The notes under the pieces: generated by a model | Told to the model about the DNA's origin: nothing | Database searches by the model: none | The model's input: only the letters and a program-made list of their open reading frames with translations | Shown: piece after piece, positions 20,195 through 26,095 of the stretch | Numbering within the stretch: the stretch's first letter is position 1 | Layout of the letters: each line of letters opens with the position of its first letter | From: a virus | Virus record (IMG/VR): IMGVR_UViG_3300008266_000607 | Coordinates: 1-26,095 of that record | Length of the DNA: 26,095 bases | Strand: one strand, 5' to 3' | Translations under genes and position numbers: made by a program

Positions 20195-20205
20195 GGAGCA
20201 ATTAA

Positions 20206-21120
20206 ATGGCTATTTCTCGTGCCCAACTACTTAAAGAGTTGCTCCCTGGCTTGAACGCATTGTTCGGTTTGGAGTATGCAACATATGGTGAACAACACAA
20301 AGAGATCTACGAAACTGAGACCTCTGAGCGTTCGTTTGAAGAAGAAACCAAACTGTCTGGCTTCTCAGCTGCACCAGTCAAAAACGAAGGCTCTGCCATC
20401 GCTTATGACAATGCACAAGAGGCATTCACAGCACGTTACAACCACGAAACCATTGCTCTCGGCTTCTCCCTAACGGAAGAGGCAATCGAGGACAACTTGT
20501 ATGACAGCCTATCCGCTCGTTATACCAAGGCTTTGGCTCGTGCTATGGCTTATACCAAACAGGTTAAAGCCGCTGCTGTGTTAAACAACGGTTTCACCAA
20601 CTCTGCCCAATATTACGGTGGTGACGGTGTACCTTTGTTCTCGACATCACACCCACTGGTTTCTGGTGGCACTAACAGCAACACTCAGTCTACCGCTGCT
20701 GATTTGAACGAAACTTCCTTGGAAGCTGCCGTTATTCAGATCGCTGCTTGGACAGACGAGCGTAGTTTGTTAATCGCTGCAAAACCACGTAAGTTAATTG
20801 TTCCACCCGCACTACAGTTCGTTGCAACTCGTTTGCTCGAAACCCAATTGCGTGTTGGTACAACTGACAACGACATCAACGCTTTAGTAAACAATGGTTC
20901 GATCCCAGAAGGTTATTCAGTTAATAACTACCTGACCGATCCAAATGCTTACTTCCTCTGTACTGATGTTCCAAACGGTATGAAGCATTTTGTTCGTACT
21001 CCTTTGAGCAACAGCATGGACGGTGACTTCGATACTGGTAACGTTCGTTACAAGTCTCGTGAGCGTTACAGCTTCGGCTGGTCTGATCCCCTCGGTATGT
21101 GGGGTTCACAAGGCGCTTAA
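20206..21120 (+). CDS. Major capsid protein (HK97 fold, Mu gpT-like)
   Basis: 304 aa. Features of the Mu-like major head family: SFEEETKLSGFSAAPVKNEGSAIAYDNAQEAFTARYNHETIALGFSLTEEAIEDNLYD (about 42-100), the spine helix LSARYTKALARAMAYTKQVKAAAVLNNGF, GDGVPLFSTSHPLVSGG, and a C-terminal RYKSRERYSFGWSDPLGMWGSQGA. Length is normal. Preceded by TAAGGAG and followed at once by a strong terminator, as expected for the most abundant virion protein. No cleaved N-terminal delta domain is evident, in line with a separate scaffold gene. Confidence 0.88.
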   Translation: MAISRAQLLKELLPGLNALFGLEYATYGEQHKEIYETETSERSFEEETKLSGFSAAPVKNEGSAIAYDNAQEAFTARYNHETIALGFSLTEEAIEDNLYDSLSARYTKALARAMAYTKQVKAAAVLNNGFTNSAQYYGGDGVPLFSTSHPLVSGGTNSNTQSTAADLNETSLEAAVIQIAAWTDERSLLIAAKPRKLIVPPALQFVATRLLETQLRVGTTDNDINALVNNGSIPEGYSVNNYLTDPNAYFLCTDVPNGMKHFVRTPLSNSMDGDFDTGNVRYKSRERYSFGWSDPLGMWGSQGA

Positions 21121-21126
21121 TGTGCT

Positions 21127-21157
21127 AAAAAAGGGGAGCCAAAAACTCCCCTTTTTC
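21127..21157 (+). terminator. Rho-independent terminator after the major capsid gene
   Basis: AAAAAAGGGGAG pairs with CTCCCCTTTTT around a loop of seven bases and ends in a T run. It lies seven bases after the major capsid stop and would reduce transcription into the following virion genes. Confidence 0.88.
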
Positions 21158-21200
21158 TTTTATTTGTAGTAAGATTGTTTCAAGACTAGGACTAATTTGT

Positions 21201-21241
21201 CCATATCAGCCCGCCTAGGGGACGATGCACCGATGATATGG
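21201..21241. repeat. Inverted repeat CCATATC/GATATGG in the leader of the next gene
   Basis: CCATATC (21201-21207) and GATATGG (21235-21241) are perfect complements across a 27-base loop, located between the terminator and the AAGGAG of the 156-aa gene. It could be a leader hairpin or an operator for a promoter restarting transcription here; no clear promoter was found. Confidence 0.4.
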
Positions 21242-21267
21242 GTTTATGTGCATATAAGGAGAACCTC

Positions 21268-21738
21268 ATGGGTTTCGCTACACACCTAGGTCCTTGGTTA
21301 TTAGGGACTGTTAAAAACACCACTGGCACTACTGCTGGTTCTATTCGCAACACAGGCTGCACCGTAGTTGCTCAAAATGCTACTTTAGGATTTGCCAACG
21401 GAGCAACAAACGTATTCACAATTCCTGCTGGAGCTTTAATTACAGGCTTTCAGTTAATCACTACAACAGGCTATGCTGGCGGTACAACCCCAACAATTAC
21501 CCTGTCTAGTGGTGCTACTACTATTACCTCTGGATTAACAAACCCATCCGCAGCGGGCGTGTCTAGCTTTACTATTGCTACTACTGGGGCAGCTTTTATG
21601 GCTAACGTAGGAACTACAGACGCTATCATTACTGCTACTTTAGCTGGTACATCTACTTCAGGTGCATCAGTTTTGGTTGCTACATATGTGGTTCGTAATT
21701 CTGATGGCGGTCAGTTCCAAACGACCTTTAATAATTAA
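21268..21738 (+). CDS. Beta-rich virion protein (156 aa)
   Basis: Start at ATG 21268, nine bases after AAGGAG; the in-frame ATG at 21238 lies inside the inverted repeat and is not used. The protein is rich in Thr, Gly, Ala and Val (GLTNPSAAGVSSFTIATTGAAFMANVGTTDAIITATLAGTSTSGASVLVATYVVR) and predicted all-beta, the composition of capsid decoration or fibre-like proteins. No named family recognised. Confidence 0.7.
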   Translation: MGFATHLGPWLLGTVKNTTGTTAGSIRNTGCTVVAQNATLGFANGATNVFTIPAGALITGFQLITTTGYAGGTTPTITLSSGATTITSGLTNPSAAGVSSFTIATTGAAFMANVGTTDAIITATLAGTSTSGASVLVATYVVRNSDGGQFQTTFNN

Positions 21739-21744
21739 TCTGGC

Positions 21745-21766
21745 GGGTTAGGGTTTTCCCTAGCCC
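21745..21766 (+). terminator. Weak hairpin between two virion genes
   Basis: GGGTTAGGG (21745-21753) pairs with CCCTAGCCC (21758-21766) with one mismatch and a 4-base loop. No T run follows, so it may attenuate or stabilise transcripts rather than terminate them. Confidence 0.4.
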
Positions 21767-21790
21767 ACTTAACATCTTAGGAGATTAATT

Positions 21791-22105
21791 ATGGCAATGC
21801 AATCAGATGTACAAGCGTCAGCACCGCTAACTGCGACTGGACAAGTCACTAATAATGCTGGTACTCCCGCCAATTTAGGGCGTATCCGTATTAAAAGCCT
21901 TTATGTAGTACCAGGATCAACCGCTGGTTCTGTTGTCTTTAGAGATAACGGAGCAAGTGGAGATATTCTTTTGACCCTAAATACCCCAGCCGTAGCAAAT
22001 GCTGGTGCATATAGCGTCATTATTCCTGGCGAAGGTATTTTGGTTGAAACTAATCTACACGGCACTGTAAGCAATACAGCGTCTGTAGTTGTCTTTTACG
22101 GATAA
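21791..22105 (+). CDS. Small beta-rich virion protein (104 aa)
   Basis: MAMQSDVQASAPLTATGQVTNNAGTPANLGRIRIKSLYVVPGSTAGSVVFRDNGASGDILLTLNTPAVANAGAYSVIIPGEGILVETNLHGTVSNTASVVVFYG. Predicted all-beta, with the RIKSLYVVPGSTAGSVVFRDNGASG block seen in many small phage head proteins of unknown structure. TTAGGAG precedes the ATG. A capsid accessory or head-completion role is inferred from position. Confidence 0.7.
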   Translation: MAMQSDVQASAPLTATGQVTNNAGTPANLGRIRIKSLYVVPGSTAGSVVFRDNGASGDILLTLNTPAVANAGAYSVIIPGEGILVETNLHGTVSNTASVVVFYG

Positions 22106-22108
22106 AAA

Positions 22109-22879
22109 ATGTCAGAACCAGTACAAGCACAAGGTTCATTTAATTTAGTAGGCAGGAAGATCATGCTTGGTCTTCCCGCTTATGACTTTAAAGTTTCTGT
22201 AAAACTAGCTATCTCATTAGCCCAGTTTTGCGTAGAAGCACCTAAACATGGAGTACAAATCCAGATCTGCAACATTTCTGGGTGTTCCGTAGTTTCTCGT
22301 GTAAGAAACTTAATAGCTAAAGATTTTTTAGCCTCAGACTGCACGGATCTAATGTTTATTGATTCAGACATCAACTTCAACGCAGAAGACATTTTCCGTT
22401 TAATGGCTTGGAATATAGATCCTAAGAAGGGTATCGTAGGCGGTGTTCCTGTAGCCCGTAAGAAACAAAAAACTTACATTTCTACATTAGAGCAAGATGC
22501 CGATGGCGGTATTTATATGAATGCCTATGGTTTAGTTAAAGCTAAACGCATCGCCACCGCCTTTATGTTGATTCGTAGAGAAGTATTTGAGACCCTCAGA
22601 GACAATCATCCTGAGTGGAAGTACCATGATGACCGAGTAGAAAACGGACATCCAGACAAGTTTTGCTATTCATTCTTTGACTTTAAATCCACTCCAGAAG
22701 GCTATGTAGGCGAGGACTATACGTTCTGCGACCGTGCTACTGAGCATGGCTATGAGGTATGGATTGATCCTACAATTAAGTTAAATCACATGGGCATTAC
22801 TGAGTTTGAAGGATCATTTGGTGAGGACTATTTATATCCTCTTATTAGACCTATTGACTCCAAAAAGGATGTCGCATAA
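22109..22879 (+). CDS. GT-A fold glycosyltransferase
   Basis: 256 aa. After GRKIMLGLPAYDFKVSVKLAISLAQF, the block VVSRVRNLIAKDFLASDCTDLMFIDSDINF gives the DxD motif (DSD, 85-87) that binds the metal and nucleotide sugar. GGVPVARKK, ATAFMLIRREVF, GEDYTFCDRATEHGYEVWIDP and LNHMG continue the family pattern (Anp1/phage glycosyltransferase type). Phages use such enzymes on their own DNA, virion proteins or host surface sugars. Its place within the virion genes suggests a virion protein as target, but this is inference. The Shine-Dalgarno is weak; the end overlaps the next gene (TAATG). Confidence 0.78.
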   Translation: MSEPVQAQGSFNLVGRKIMLGLPAYDFKVSVKLAISLAQFCVEAPKHGVQIQICNISGCSVVSRVRNLIAKDFLASDCTDLMFIDSDINFNAEDIFRLMAWNIDPKKGIVGGVPVARKKQKTYISTLEQDADGGIYMNAYGLVKAKRIATAFMLIRREVFETLRDNHPEWKYHDDRVENGHPDKFCYSFFDFKSTPEGYVGEDYTFCDRATEHGYEVWIDPTIKLNHMGITEFEGSFGEDYLYPLIRPIDSKKDVA

Positions 22880-23139
22880 TGGTTACTAAAAAGAAAGGAC
22901 CCTCTCTTGCGATTGGTCGTGGTGAAAAGCTGCCTGTATCTAAGGGTGCTGGGCTTACCGCCAAGGGTCGTGCTAAATATAATAAAGCGACTGGCTCGAA
23001 TCTAAAGGCTCCACAGCCAGAAGGTGGCGCTCGCAAGAAGTCTTTCTGCGCTCGTATGTCTGGAATGCCTGGACCAATGAAAGATGAAAAAGGCAGACCT
23101 ACTCGTAAAGCAGCTTCTTTGGCAAGATGGAAGTGCTAA
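22879..23139 (+). CDS. DUF6321-like basic protein (86 aa)
   Basis: MVTKKKGPSLAIGRGEKLPVSKGAGLTAKGRAKYNKATGSNLKAPQPEGGARKKSFCARMSGMPGPMKDEKGRPTRKAASLARWKC. The GLTAKGRAKYNKATGSNLKAPQPEGG and RKKSFCARMSGM blocks are characteristic of a very widespread small phage protein (DUF6321 in my recollection) usually encoded among virion genes. Strongly basic; function unknown, perhaps DNA or scaffold binding. Start overlaps the glycosyltransferase stop. Confidence 0.75.
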   Translation: MVTKKKGPSLAIGRGEKLPVSKGAGLTAKGRAKYNKATGSNLKAPQPEGGARKKSFCARMSGMPGPMKDEKGRPTRKAASLARWKC

Positions 23140-23141
23140 AC

Positions 23142-23393
23142 ATGAGCCAAGAAATGTTATATCTATGGAACGCTGTCTTAACATTAGCAGGAGTTCTTGT
23201 TGGTCTTTGGGCAAGAGAAAAGTCCTCTGAACTGGCACGTCTTAACATCCTATTAAATAAAACCCGTGAGGAGGTAGCTCGTGATAACGTCACTAATGCA
23301 GAAATTGACAAAATTATGGCTCATATTGACCAACGCTTTAACAAGCTTGAAGTCAAAATTGATCAGCTTATTCAAGGGAAAATAAATGCCTAG
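23142..23393 (+). CDS. Small membrane protein with coiled coil (83 aa)
   Basis: Start taken at ATG 23142 after GGAAG; ATG 23127 is the alternative. One short hydrophobic segment (MLYLWNAVLTLAGVLVGLWA, about 5-24) is followed by a charged coiled coil (SSELARLNILLNKTREEVARDNVTNAEIDKIMAHIDQRFNKLEVKIDQLIQ). The layout resembles XhlA-type or other lysis-related small membrane proteins, or a virion membrane-contact protein. No other lysis gene is in the window, so the role is open. Ends in the overlap ATGCCTAG with the next gene. Confidence 0.65.
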   Translation: MSQEMLYLWNAVLTLAGVLVGLWAREKSSELARLNILLNKTREEVARDNVTNAEIDKIMAHIDQRFNKLEVKIDQLIQGKINA

Positions 23394-23940
23394 CGTCAGC
23401 AAAAAACAGCACAACCTAATGGCAGCTGTGGCTAATAACCCAAAGTTTGCTAAAAAGGTTGGCATTCCTAAATCTGTTGGAGAAGATTTTATGGAAGCTG
23501 ATAAAGGTAAAAAGTTTAGAACTGGTGGATCTACTAATCCATCTAAAGGTAAATTCAACAAACCACGGTCTAATCATGGGATGATGCAATTACCAAATTT
23601 TAGTTTAGAAAAGTATGCTGGTAAAAAAGACGGTGGAATTTTGAAAGGAAAAGAAATGAAAGAATCTAAGATGATGGTTAAGAAAGAAGTTGATTTTATG
23701 AAGAAAAAGGGCGCTCCTAAGTCCATGATTAAACATGAGATGGCTGAGGCTGGTATGAAAAAAGGCGGTATGGCCCATTCAGACGTTTCTAAAGACAAAC
23801 CAATGATGAAGAAAGTTGCTGCCAAGGCTGTTAAAGGACATGAGAAGCGTATGCATAGCATGGCTAAAGGCGGTGGCATTGAGATCAAAGGCAAAACCAA
23901 AGGCAAGATGGTCAAGATGAACAAAGGCGGGTATTGCTAA
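23386..23940 (+). CDS. Lysine/glycine/methionine-rich phage protein (184 aa)
   Basis: N-terminus MPSVSKKQHNLMAAVANNPKFAKKVGIPKSVGEDFMEADKGKKF matches the small phage family resembling DUF3008 (MPxxSxxQxxxMAxxxxxPxFAxxxGIPxSVAxEFxxADKGK). The rest is low-complexity, with MKKGGMAHSD, MAKGGGIEIKGKTKGKMVKMNKGGYC and many Met-Lys runs. Strongly basic, probably largely disordered, perhaps binding DNA or organising virion assembly. The IKGKTKGKMV tail resembles that of the next gene. Confidence 0.65.
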   Translation: MPSVSKKQHNLMAAVANNPKFAKKVGIPKSVGEDFMEADKGKKFRTGGSTNPSKGKFNKPRSNHGMMQLPNFSLEKYAGKKDGGILKGKEMKESKMMVKKEVDFMKKKGAPKSMIKHEMAEAGMKKGGMAHSDVSKDKPMMKKVAAKAVKGHEKRMHSMAKGGGIEIKGKTKGKMVKMNKGGYC

Positions 23941-23942
23941 TC

Positions 23943-24251
23943 ATGGCTAATTTCCCAGACCTTAACGATGACGGCAAAGTAACTCGTGCTGACGTTCTTA
24001 AAGGACGTGGCGTTCCAGGCTTTAATAAAGGAACTGTTGTTAAAGACGAGCTGCCACAAGAGATGGTTGATCGCCTCGCCCGTGAGGAGAACGAAGCTAA
24101 TCCTATGGTTAAGTTACGGGATAAGATCTTTGGTCCAGAAAAGAAAAAGCCAGAACCAGTTAAAAAAGCTAAAGGTGGAAAAGTTTCCAGCGCTTCTAAG
24201 CGAGCTGATGGATGCGCTATTAAAGGCAAAACTAGAGGAAAGATGGTGTAA
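23943..24251 (+). CDS. Small protein with EF-hand-like loop and RADGCAI tail (102 aa)
   Basis: Start at ATG 23943 (MANFPDLNDDGKVTRADVLKGRGVPGF); three codons upstream overlap the previous gene. Residues 6-17 (D-L-N-D-D-G-K-V-T-R-A-D) fit the calcium-binding EF-hand/dockerin loop D-x-N-x-D-G-x-V-x-x-x-D. The C-terminus is KAKGGKVSSASKRADGCAIKGKTRGKMV, the shared tail of three adjacent genes. Function unknown; a virion-associated protein is inferred from the neighbourhood. Confidence 0.65.
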   Translation: MANFPDLNDDGKVTRADVLKGRGVPGFNKGTVVKDELPQEMVDRLAREENEANPMVKLRDKIFGPEKKKPEPVKKAKGGKVSSASKRADGCAIKGKTRGKMV

Positions 24252-24253
24252 CT

Positions 24254-24622
24254 ATGGGATTCAAACTCGGAGATATTAGTCCTGTTGTTGGAATGGTAAC
24301 TGGTGAAGGCATGACGGGCAATCTTATCCGTCAAGGTGTTGGTGGGTTTTTGCCTCAAATGATTGCTAAAGATGCTTATGATAGCAAGCAGCAATCAATT
24401 GCTAATAAAGCTCAAGAAGACGAAAAAAACGCACAAGCTGCAGCACAAGAGGCTGCTATGGCGGCTAAACAACAAAAAGCAGAGCAAGCAAGAAATTATG
24501 TTTCTAGTGCAAGAGAAACAGGCGGATTAGAAGGATACAAATCATATAAAAAGGGTGGAAAAGTTAAGTCTGCCTCAGCTCGTGCAGACGGCTGTGCTAT
24601 CCGTGGAAAGACTAGAGCGTAA
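24254..24622 (+). CDS. Protein with internal Gly-rich head and RADGCAI tail (122 aa)
   Basis: MGFKLGDISPVVGMVTGEGMTGNLIRQGVGGFLPQMIAKDAY, a Gly/hydrophobic N-terminus (about 1-42) that could contact a membrane, then an Ala/Gln/Lys/Glu-rich helix (about 43-85), then KKGGKVKSASARADGCAIRGKTRA. The N-terminal part resembles small phage proteins of the type found beside internal virion proteins. Starts after AGGAAAG, and its stop overlaps the next ATG (TAATG). Confidence 0.65.
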   Translation: MGFKLGDISPVVGMVTGEGMTGNLIRQGVGGFLPQMIAKDAYDSKQQSIANKAQEDEKNAQAAAQEAAMAAKQQKAEQARNYVSSARETGGLEGYKSYKKGGKVKSASARADGCAIRGKTRA

Positions 24623-24990
24623 TGCCAATAGAGCCTATTGACCCTTCTAAAAAAGTTGGTGATGGTAAGAGTGATAAATACACTCCTCCCAAGGAAAAGT
24701 TTGGACCTAGCGAATACGATAAAGCTGCTGAAAAAGTAAAGCAGGAGAACGAAAGGGCTAAGGCTGAAGCGCATAGAATGGCAGAAGAGCAAAGGGCAAA
24801 AGCTAAAGCTGAAAGCCCACGCACTTATGCTGAAAGATTGCAGGACATGGGAAGGTTGACTACAGGCGGTGGCGGTGTAATGCCCAAGTCAAACCGTGAC
24901 ATTACTAAGAATTACAAAGCTGGTGGCAAAGTTAAATCAGCGTCATCCAGAGCAGATGGTTGCGCTATTCGGGGAAGGACAAAGATATGA
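24622..24990 (+). CDS. Charged helical protein with RADGCAI tail (122 aa)
   Basis: MPIEPIDPSKKVGDGKSDKYTPPKEKFGPSEYDKAAEKVKQENERAKAEAHRMAEEQRAKAKAES..., a Lys/Glu/Ala-rich helix or coiled coil in the middle (about 30-68), then GGGGVMPKSNRDITKNYKAGGKVKSASSRADGCAIRGRTKI. The last 20 residues match the tails of the two preceding genes although the rest does not. Function unknown. Confidence 0.65.
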   Translation: MPIEPIDPSKKVGDGKSDKYTPPKEKFGPSEYDKAAEKVKQENERAKAEAHRMAEEQRAKAKAESPRTYAERLQDMGRLTTGGGGVMPKSNRDITKNYKAGGKVKSASSRADGCAIRGRTKI

Positions 24991-25241
24991 GACCAAGTCG
25001 TGGAATGGGCGCTATTATGCCTACTAAAATGGGCAAACCTAAGCGTAAAGCTCGTAGGGATGATACTGACTTTACCGAATATAAAAAAGGCGGGGAAGTC
25101 TGGGATAAGCCAAGACCAAAAGGTTTAGGTAAACCCAAAAAACTATCTACTGCTAAAAAAGCCAGCGCAAAAGCCATGGCAAAAGCTGCTGGTAGACCAT
25201 ATCCTAATCTTGTAGACAATATGAGAGCCGCTAAAAAATGA
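24987..25241 (+). CDS. Small basic protein with KKGG motif (84 aa)
   Basis: Start at ATG 24987, overlapping the previous stop as ATGA. MRPSRGMGAIMPTKMGKPKRKARRDDTDFTEYKKGGEVWDKPRPKGLGKPKKLSTAKKASAKAMAKAAGRPYPNLVDNMRAAKK: a basic protein with a YKKGGEV element in place of the full RADGCAI tail and a Lys/Ala-rich helical end that ends PYPNLVDNMRAAKK. Similar small basic proteins are frequent before the adaptor gene of phages. Probably binds nucleic acid or a virion component. Confidence 0.65.
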   Translation: MRPSRGMGAIMPTKMGKPKRKARRDDTDFTEYKKGGEVWDKPRPKGLGKPKKLSTAKKASAKAMAKAAGRPYPNLVDNMRAAKK

Positions 25242-26095
25242 CCACCTCTGGAACCACATCGTTTAACCTAGACCTTAATAACCTCATTGAAGAGGCTTTT
25301 GAGCGTTGTGGTACAGAATTACGTACGGGTTACGATATGCGGACTGCCCGCAGATCCTTGAACTTATTGACAGTTGAATGGGCAAATCGTGGTATTAACC
25401 TGTGGACTATTGAGCAGGGACAGGTTGCAATGGTTACTGGGCAAGGGATTTATCCTATTCCAGTCAATACAATTGACCTTTTAGACCATGTAGTTCGCCA
25501 GAATAACGGTGTTACCAGCAACCAGATAGACATTAATATTACCCGTATTTCAGAGTCTACCTACTCTACTATTCCTAATAAACTGACTACTGGGCGTCCT
25601 ATTCAAGTCTGGTTTAATCGCCAATCAGGACAGTCTAATTCGACCGCTGTGACCTTAAACGGCACAATTGATGCTGTGACCACATCTATCACAGTTAGTG
25701 ACGCCAGCGCCCTTCCTATCGGTGGCTTTGTTAAGATTGACAATGAGACAATTAGCTACGCCAACGTCATTGGTAACGTCCTAACAAATTGCTACCGTGG
25801 TCAAAACGGAACTACAGCAGCTGCCCATACGACAGGTGCAGCCCTTACAGTACAGAACCTTCCTTCTATTAATGTATGGCCCACGCCCGATGCGGGTGGC
25901 GGTCCTTATACCTTTGTGTATTGGAGGTTGCGTAGGATTCAAGATGCTGGATCTAATGGAACGGTAGAGCCAGATATTCCCTTTCGCCTATTACCTTGTA
26001 TGGTGGCTGGATTGGCTTTCTATATGGCTCAAAAGCTACCAGACGGACAGGCACGAGTGCAATTTTTAAAGCAAGAATACGAGGAGCAGTGGCTC
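25238..26095 (+). CDS. Head-tail adaptor, P22 gp4/tail-tube A-like (5' part, runs off the window)
   Basis: An open frame from ATG 25238 (ATGA overlap with the previous stop) continues 286 codons to the window edge. MTTSGTTSFNLDLNNLIEEAFERCGTELRTGYDMRTARRSLNLLTVEWANRGINLWTIEQ is the characteristic helical start of podoviral adaptor proteins that dock on the portal ring, followed by beta-rich GQGIYPIPVNTIDLLDHVVR. Around residues 140-210 an Ig-like/beta insertion occurs (TIDAVTTSITVSDASALPIGGFVKIDNETISYANVIGNVLTNCYRGQNGTTAAAHTTG), then the family resumes (INVWPTPDAGGGPYTFVYWRLRRIQDAGSNG, FRLLPCMVAGLAFYMAQKLP). Not closed by a stop within the window. Confidence 0.82.
   Translation, partial: MTTSGTTSFNLDLNNLIEEAFERCGTELRTGYDMRTARRSLNLLTVEWANRGINLWTIEQGQVAMVTGQGIYPIPVNTIDLLDHVVRQNNGVTSNQIDINITRISESTYSTIPNKLTTGRPIQVWFNRQSGQSNSTAVTLNGTIDAVTTSITVSDASALPIGGFVKIDNETISYANVIGNVLTNCYRGQNGTTAAAHTTGAALTVQNLPSINVWPTPDAGGGPYTFVYWRLRRIQDAGSNGTVEPDIPFRLLPCMVAGLAFYMAQKLPDGQARVQFLKQEYEEQWL

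Noticed and set aside
23912-24394. 160-aa minus-strand frame across the small Lys-rich genes
   Set aside because: Antisense shadow; the plus-strand genes have overlaps, ribosome binding sites and conserved tails.

Overview
The window reads as part of the genome of a tailed double-stranded DNA phage. It carries a terminase pair, a portal, a scaffold, an HK97/Mu-type major capsid protein and a head-tail adaptor in the usual order, with very dense coding, stop/start overlaps and almost no metabolic genes. The large portal (about 811 aa, closest by pattern to the SU10-type podoviral portals) and the P22 gp4/tail-tube-like adaptor suggest a podovirus-like virion. Shine-Dalgarno sequences are strong (AGGAG), so the host is a bacterium. 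Several families resemble those of uncultured aquatic phages, but the sequence alone does not identify the host.

Layout. (1) Bases 1-5313, plus strand: the end of an unknown gene, a small HNH-type nuclease, a 635-base non-coding stretch packed with inverted repeats, then a ParB-like regulator, an SF2 helicase, an AT-rich HNH endonuclease that looks inserted, and a small Toprim primase. This is the replication and regulation module. It ends at a strong terminator (5328-5362) that also faces the converging minus-strand operon. (2) Bases 5379-11856, minus strand: about 22 small genes read from a promoter near 11900-11930. Most are acidic proteins of unknown function; a few belong to recognisable phage/plasmid families (Api92-like ferredoxin fold, DUF6876-like, MGLDMYL and MGWTG families). 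They look like an accessory or host-takeover cassette array. Many neighbours are joined by the same 8-base start/stop overlap, and at least four gaps carry a repeated two-hairpin RNA element with compensating base changes. (3) Bases 12154-26095, plus strand: small terminase, three small proteins (one a LexA-type DNA-binding domain, one containing a consensus parS sequence), large terminase, portal, GroES-like co-chaperonin, scaffold, head proteins, major capsid, a glycosyltransferase and a run of small lysine/glycine-rich proteins, three of which share one C-terminal motif, then the head-tail adaptor, which runs off the end.

The main points for a second look are the perfect match to the bacterial parS consensus inside a small gene beside the terminase genes (with a ParB-like gene elsewhere in the window), the repeated covarying RNA element of the minus operon, the shared GGKV-SAS-RADGCAI-GKT protein tail, and the 60-base hairpin at the probable 5' end of the ParB transcript. 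All function calls come from reading the sequence by eye; no database search or composition statistic was run.
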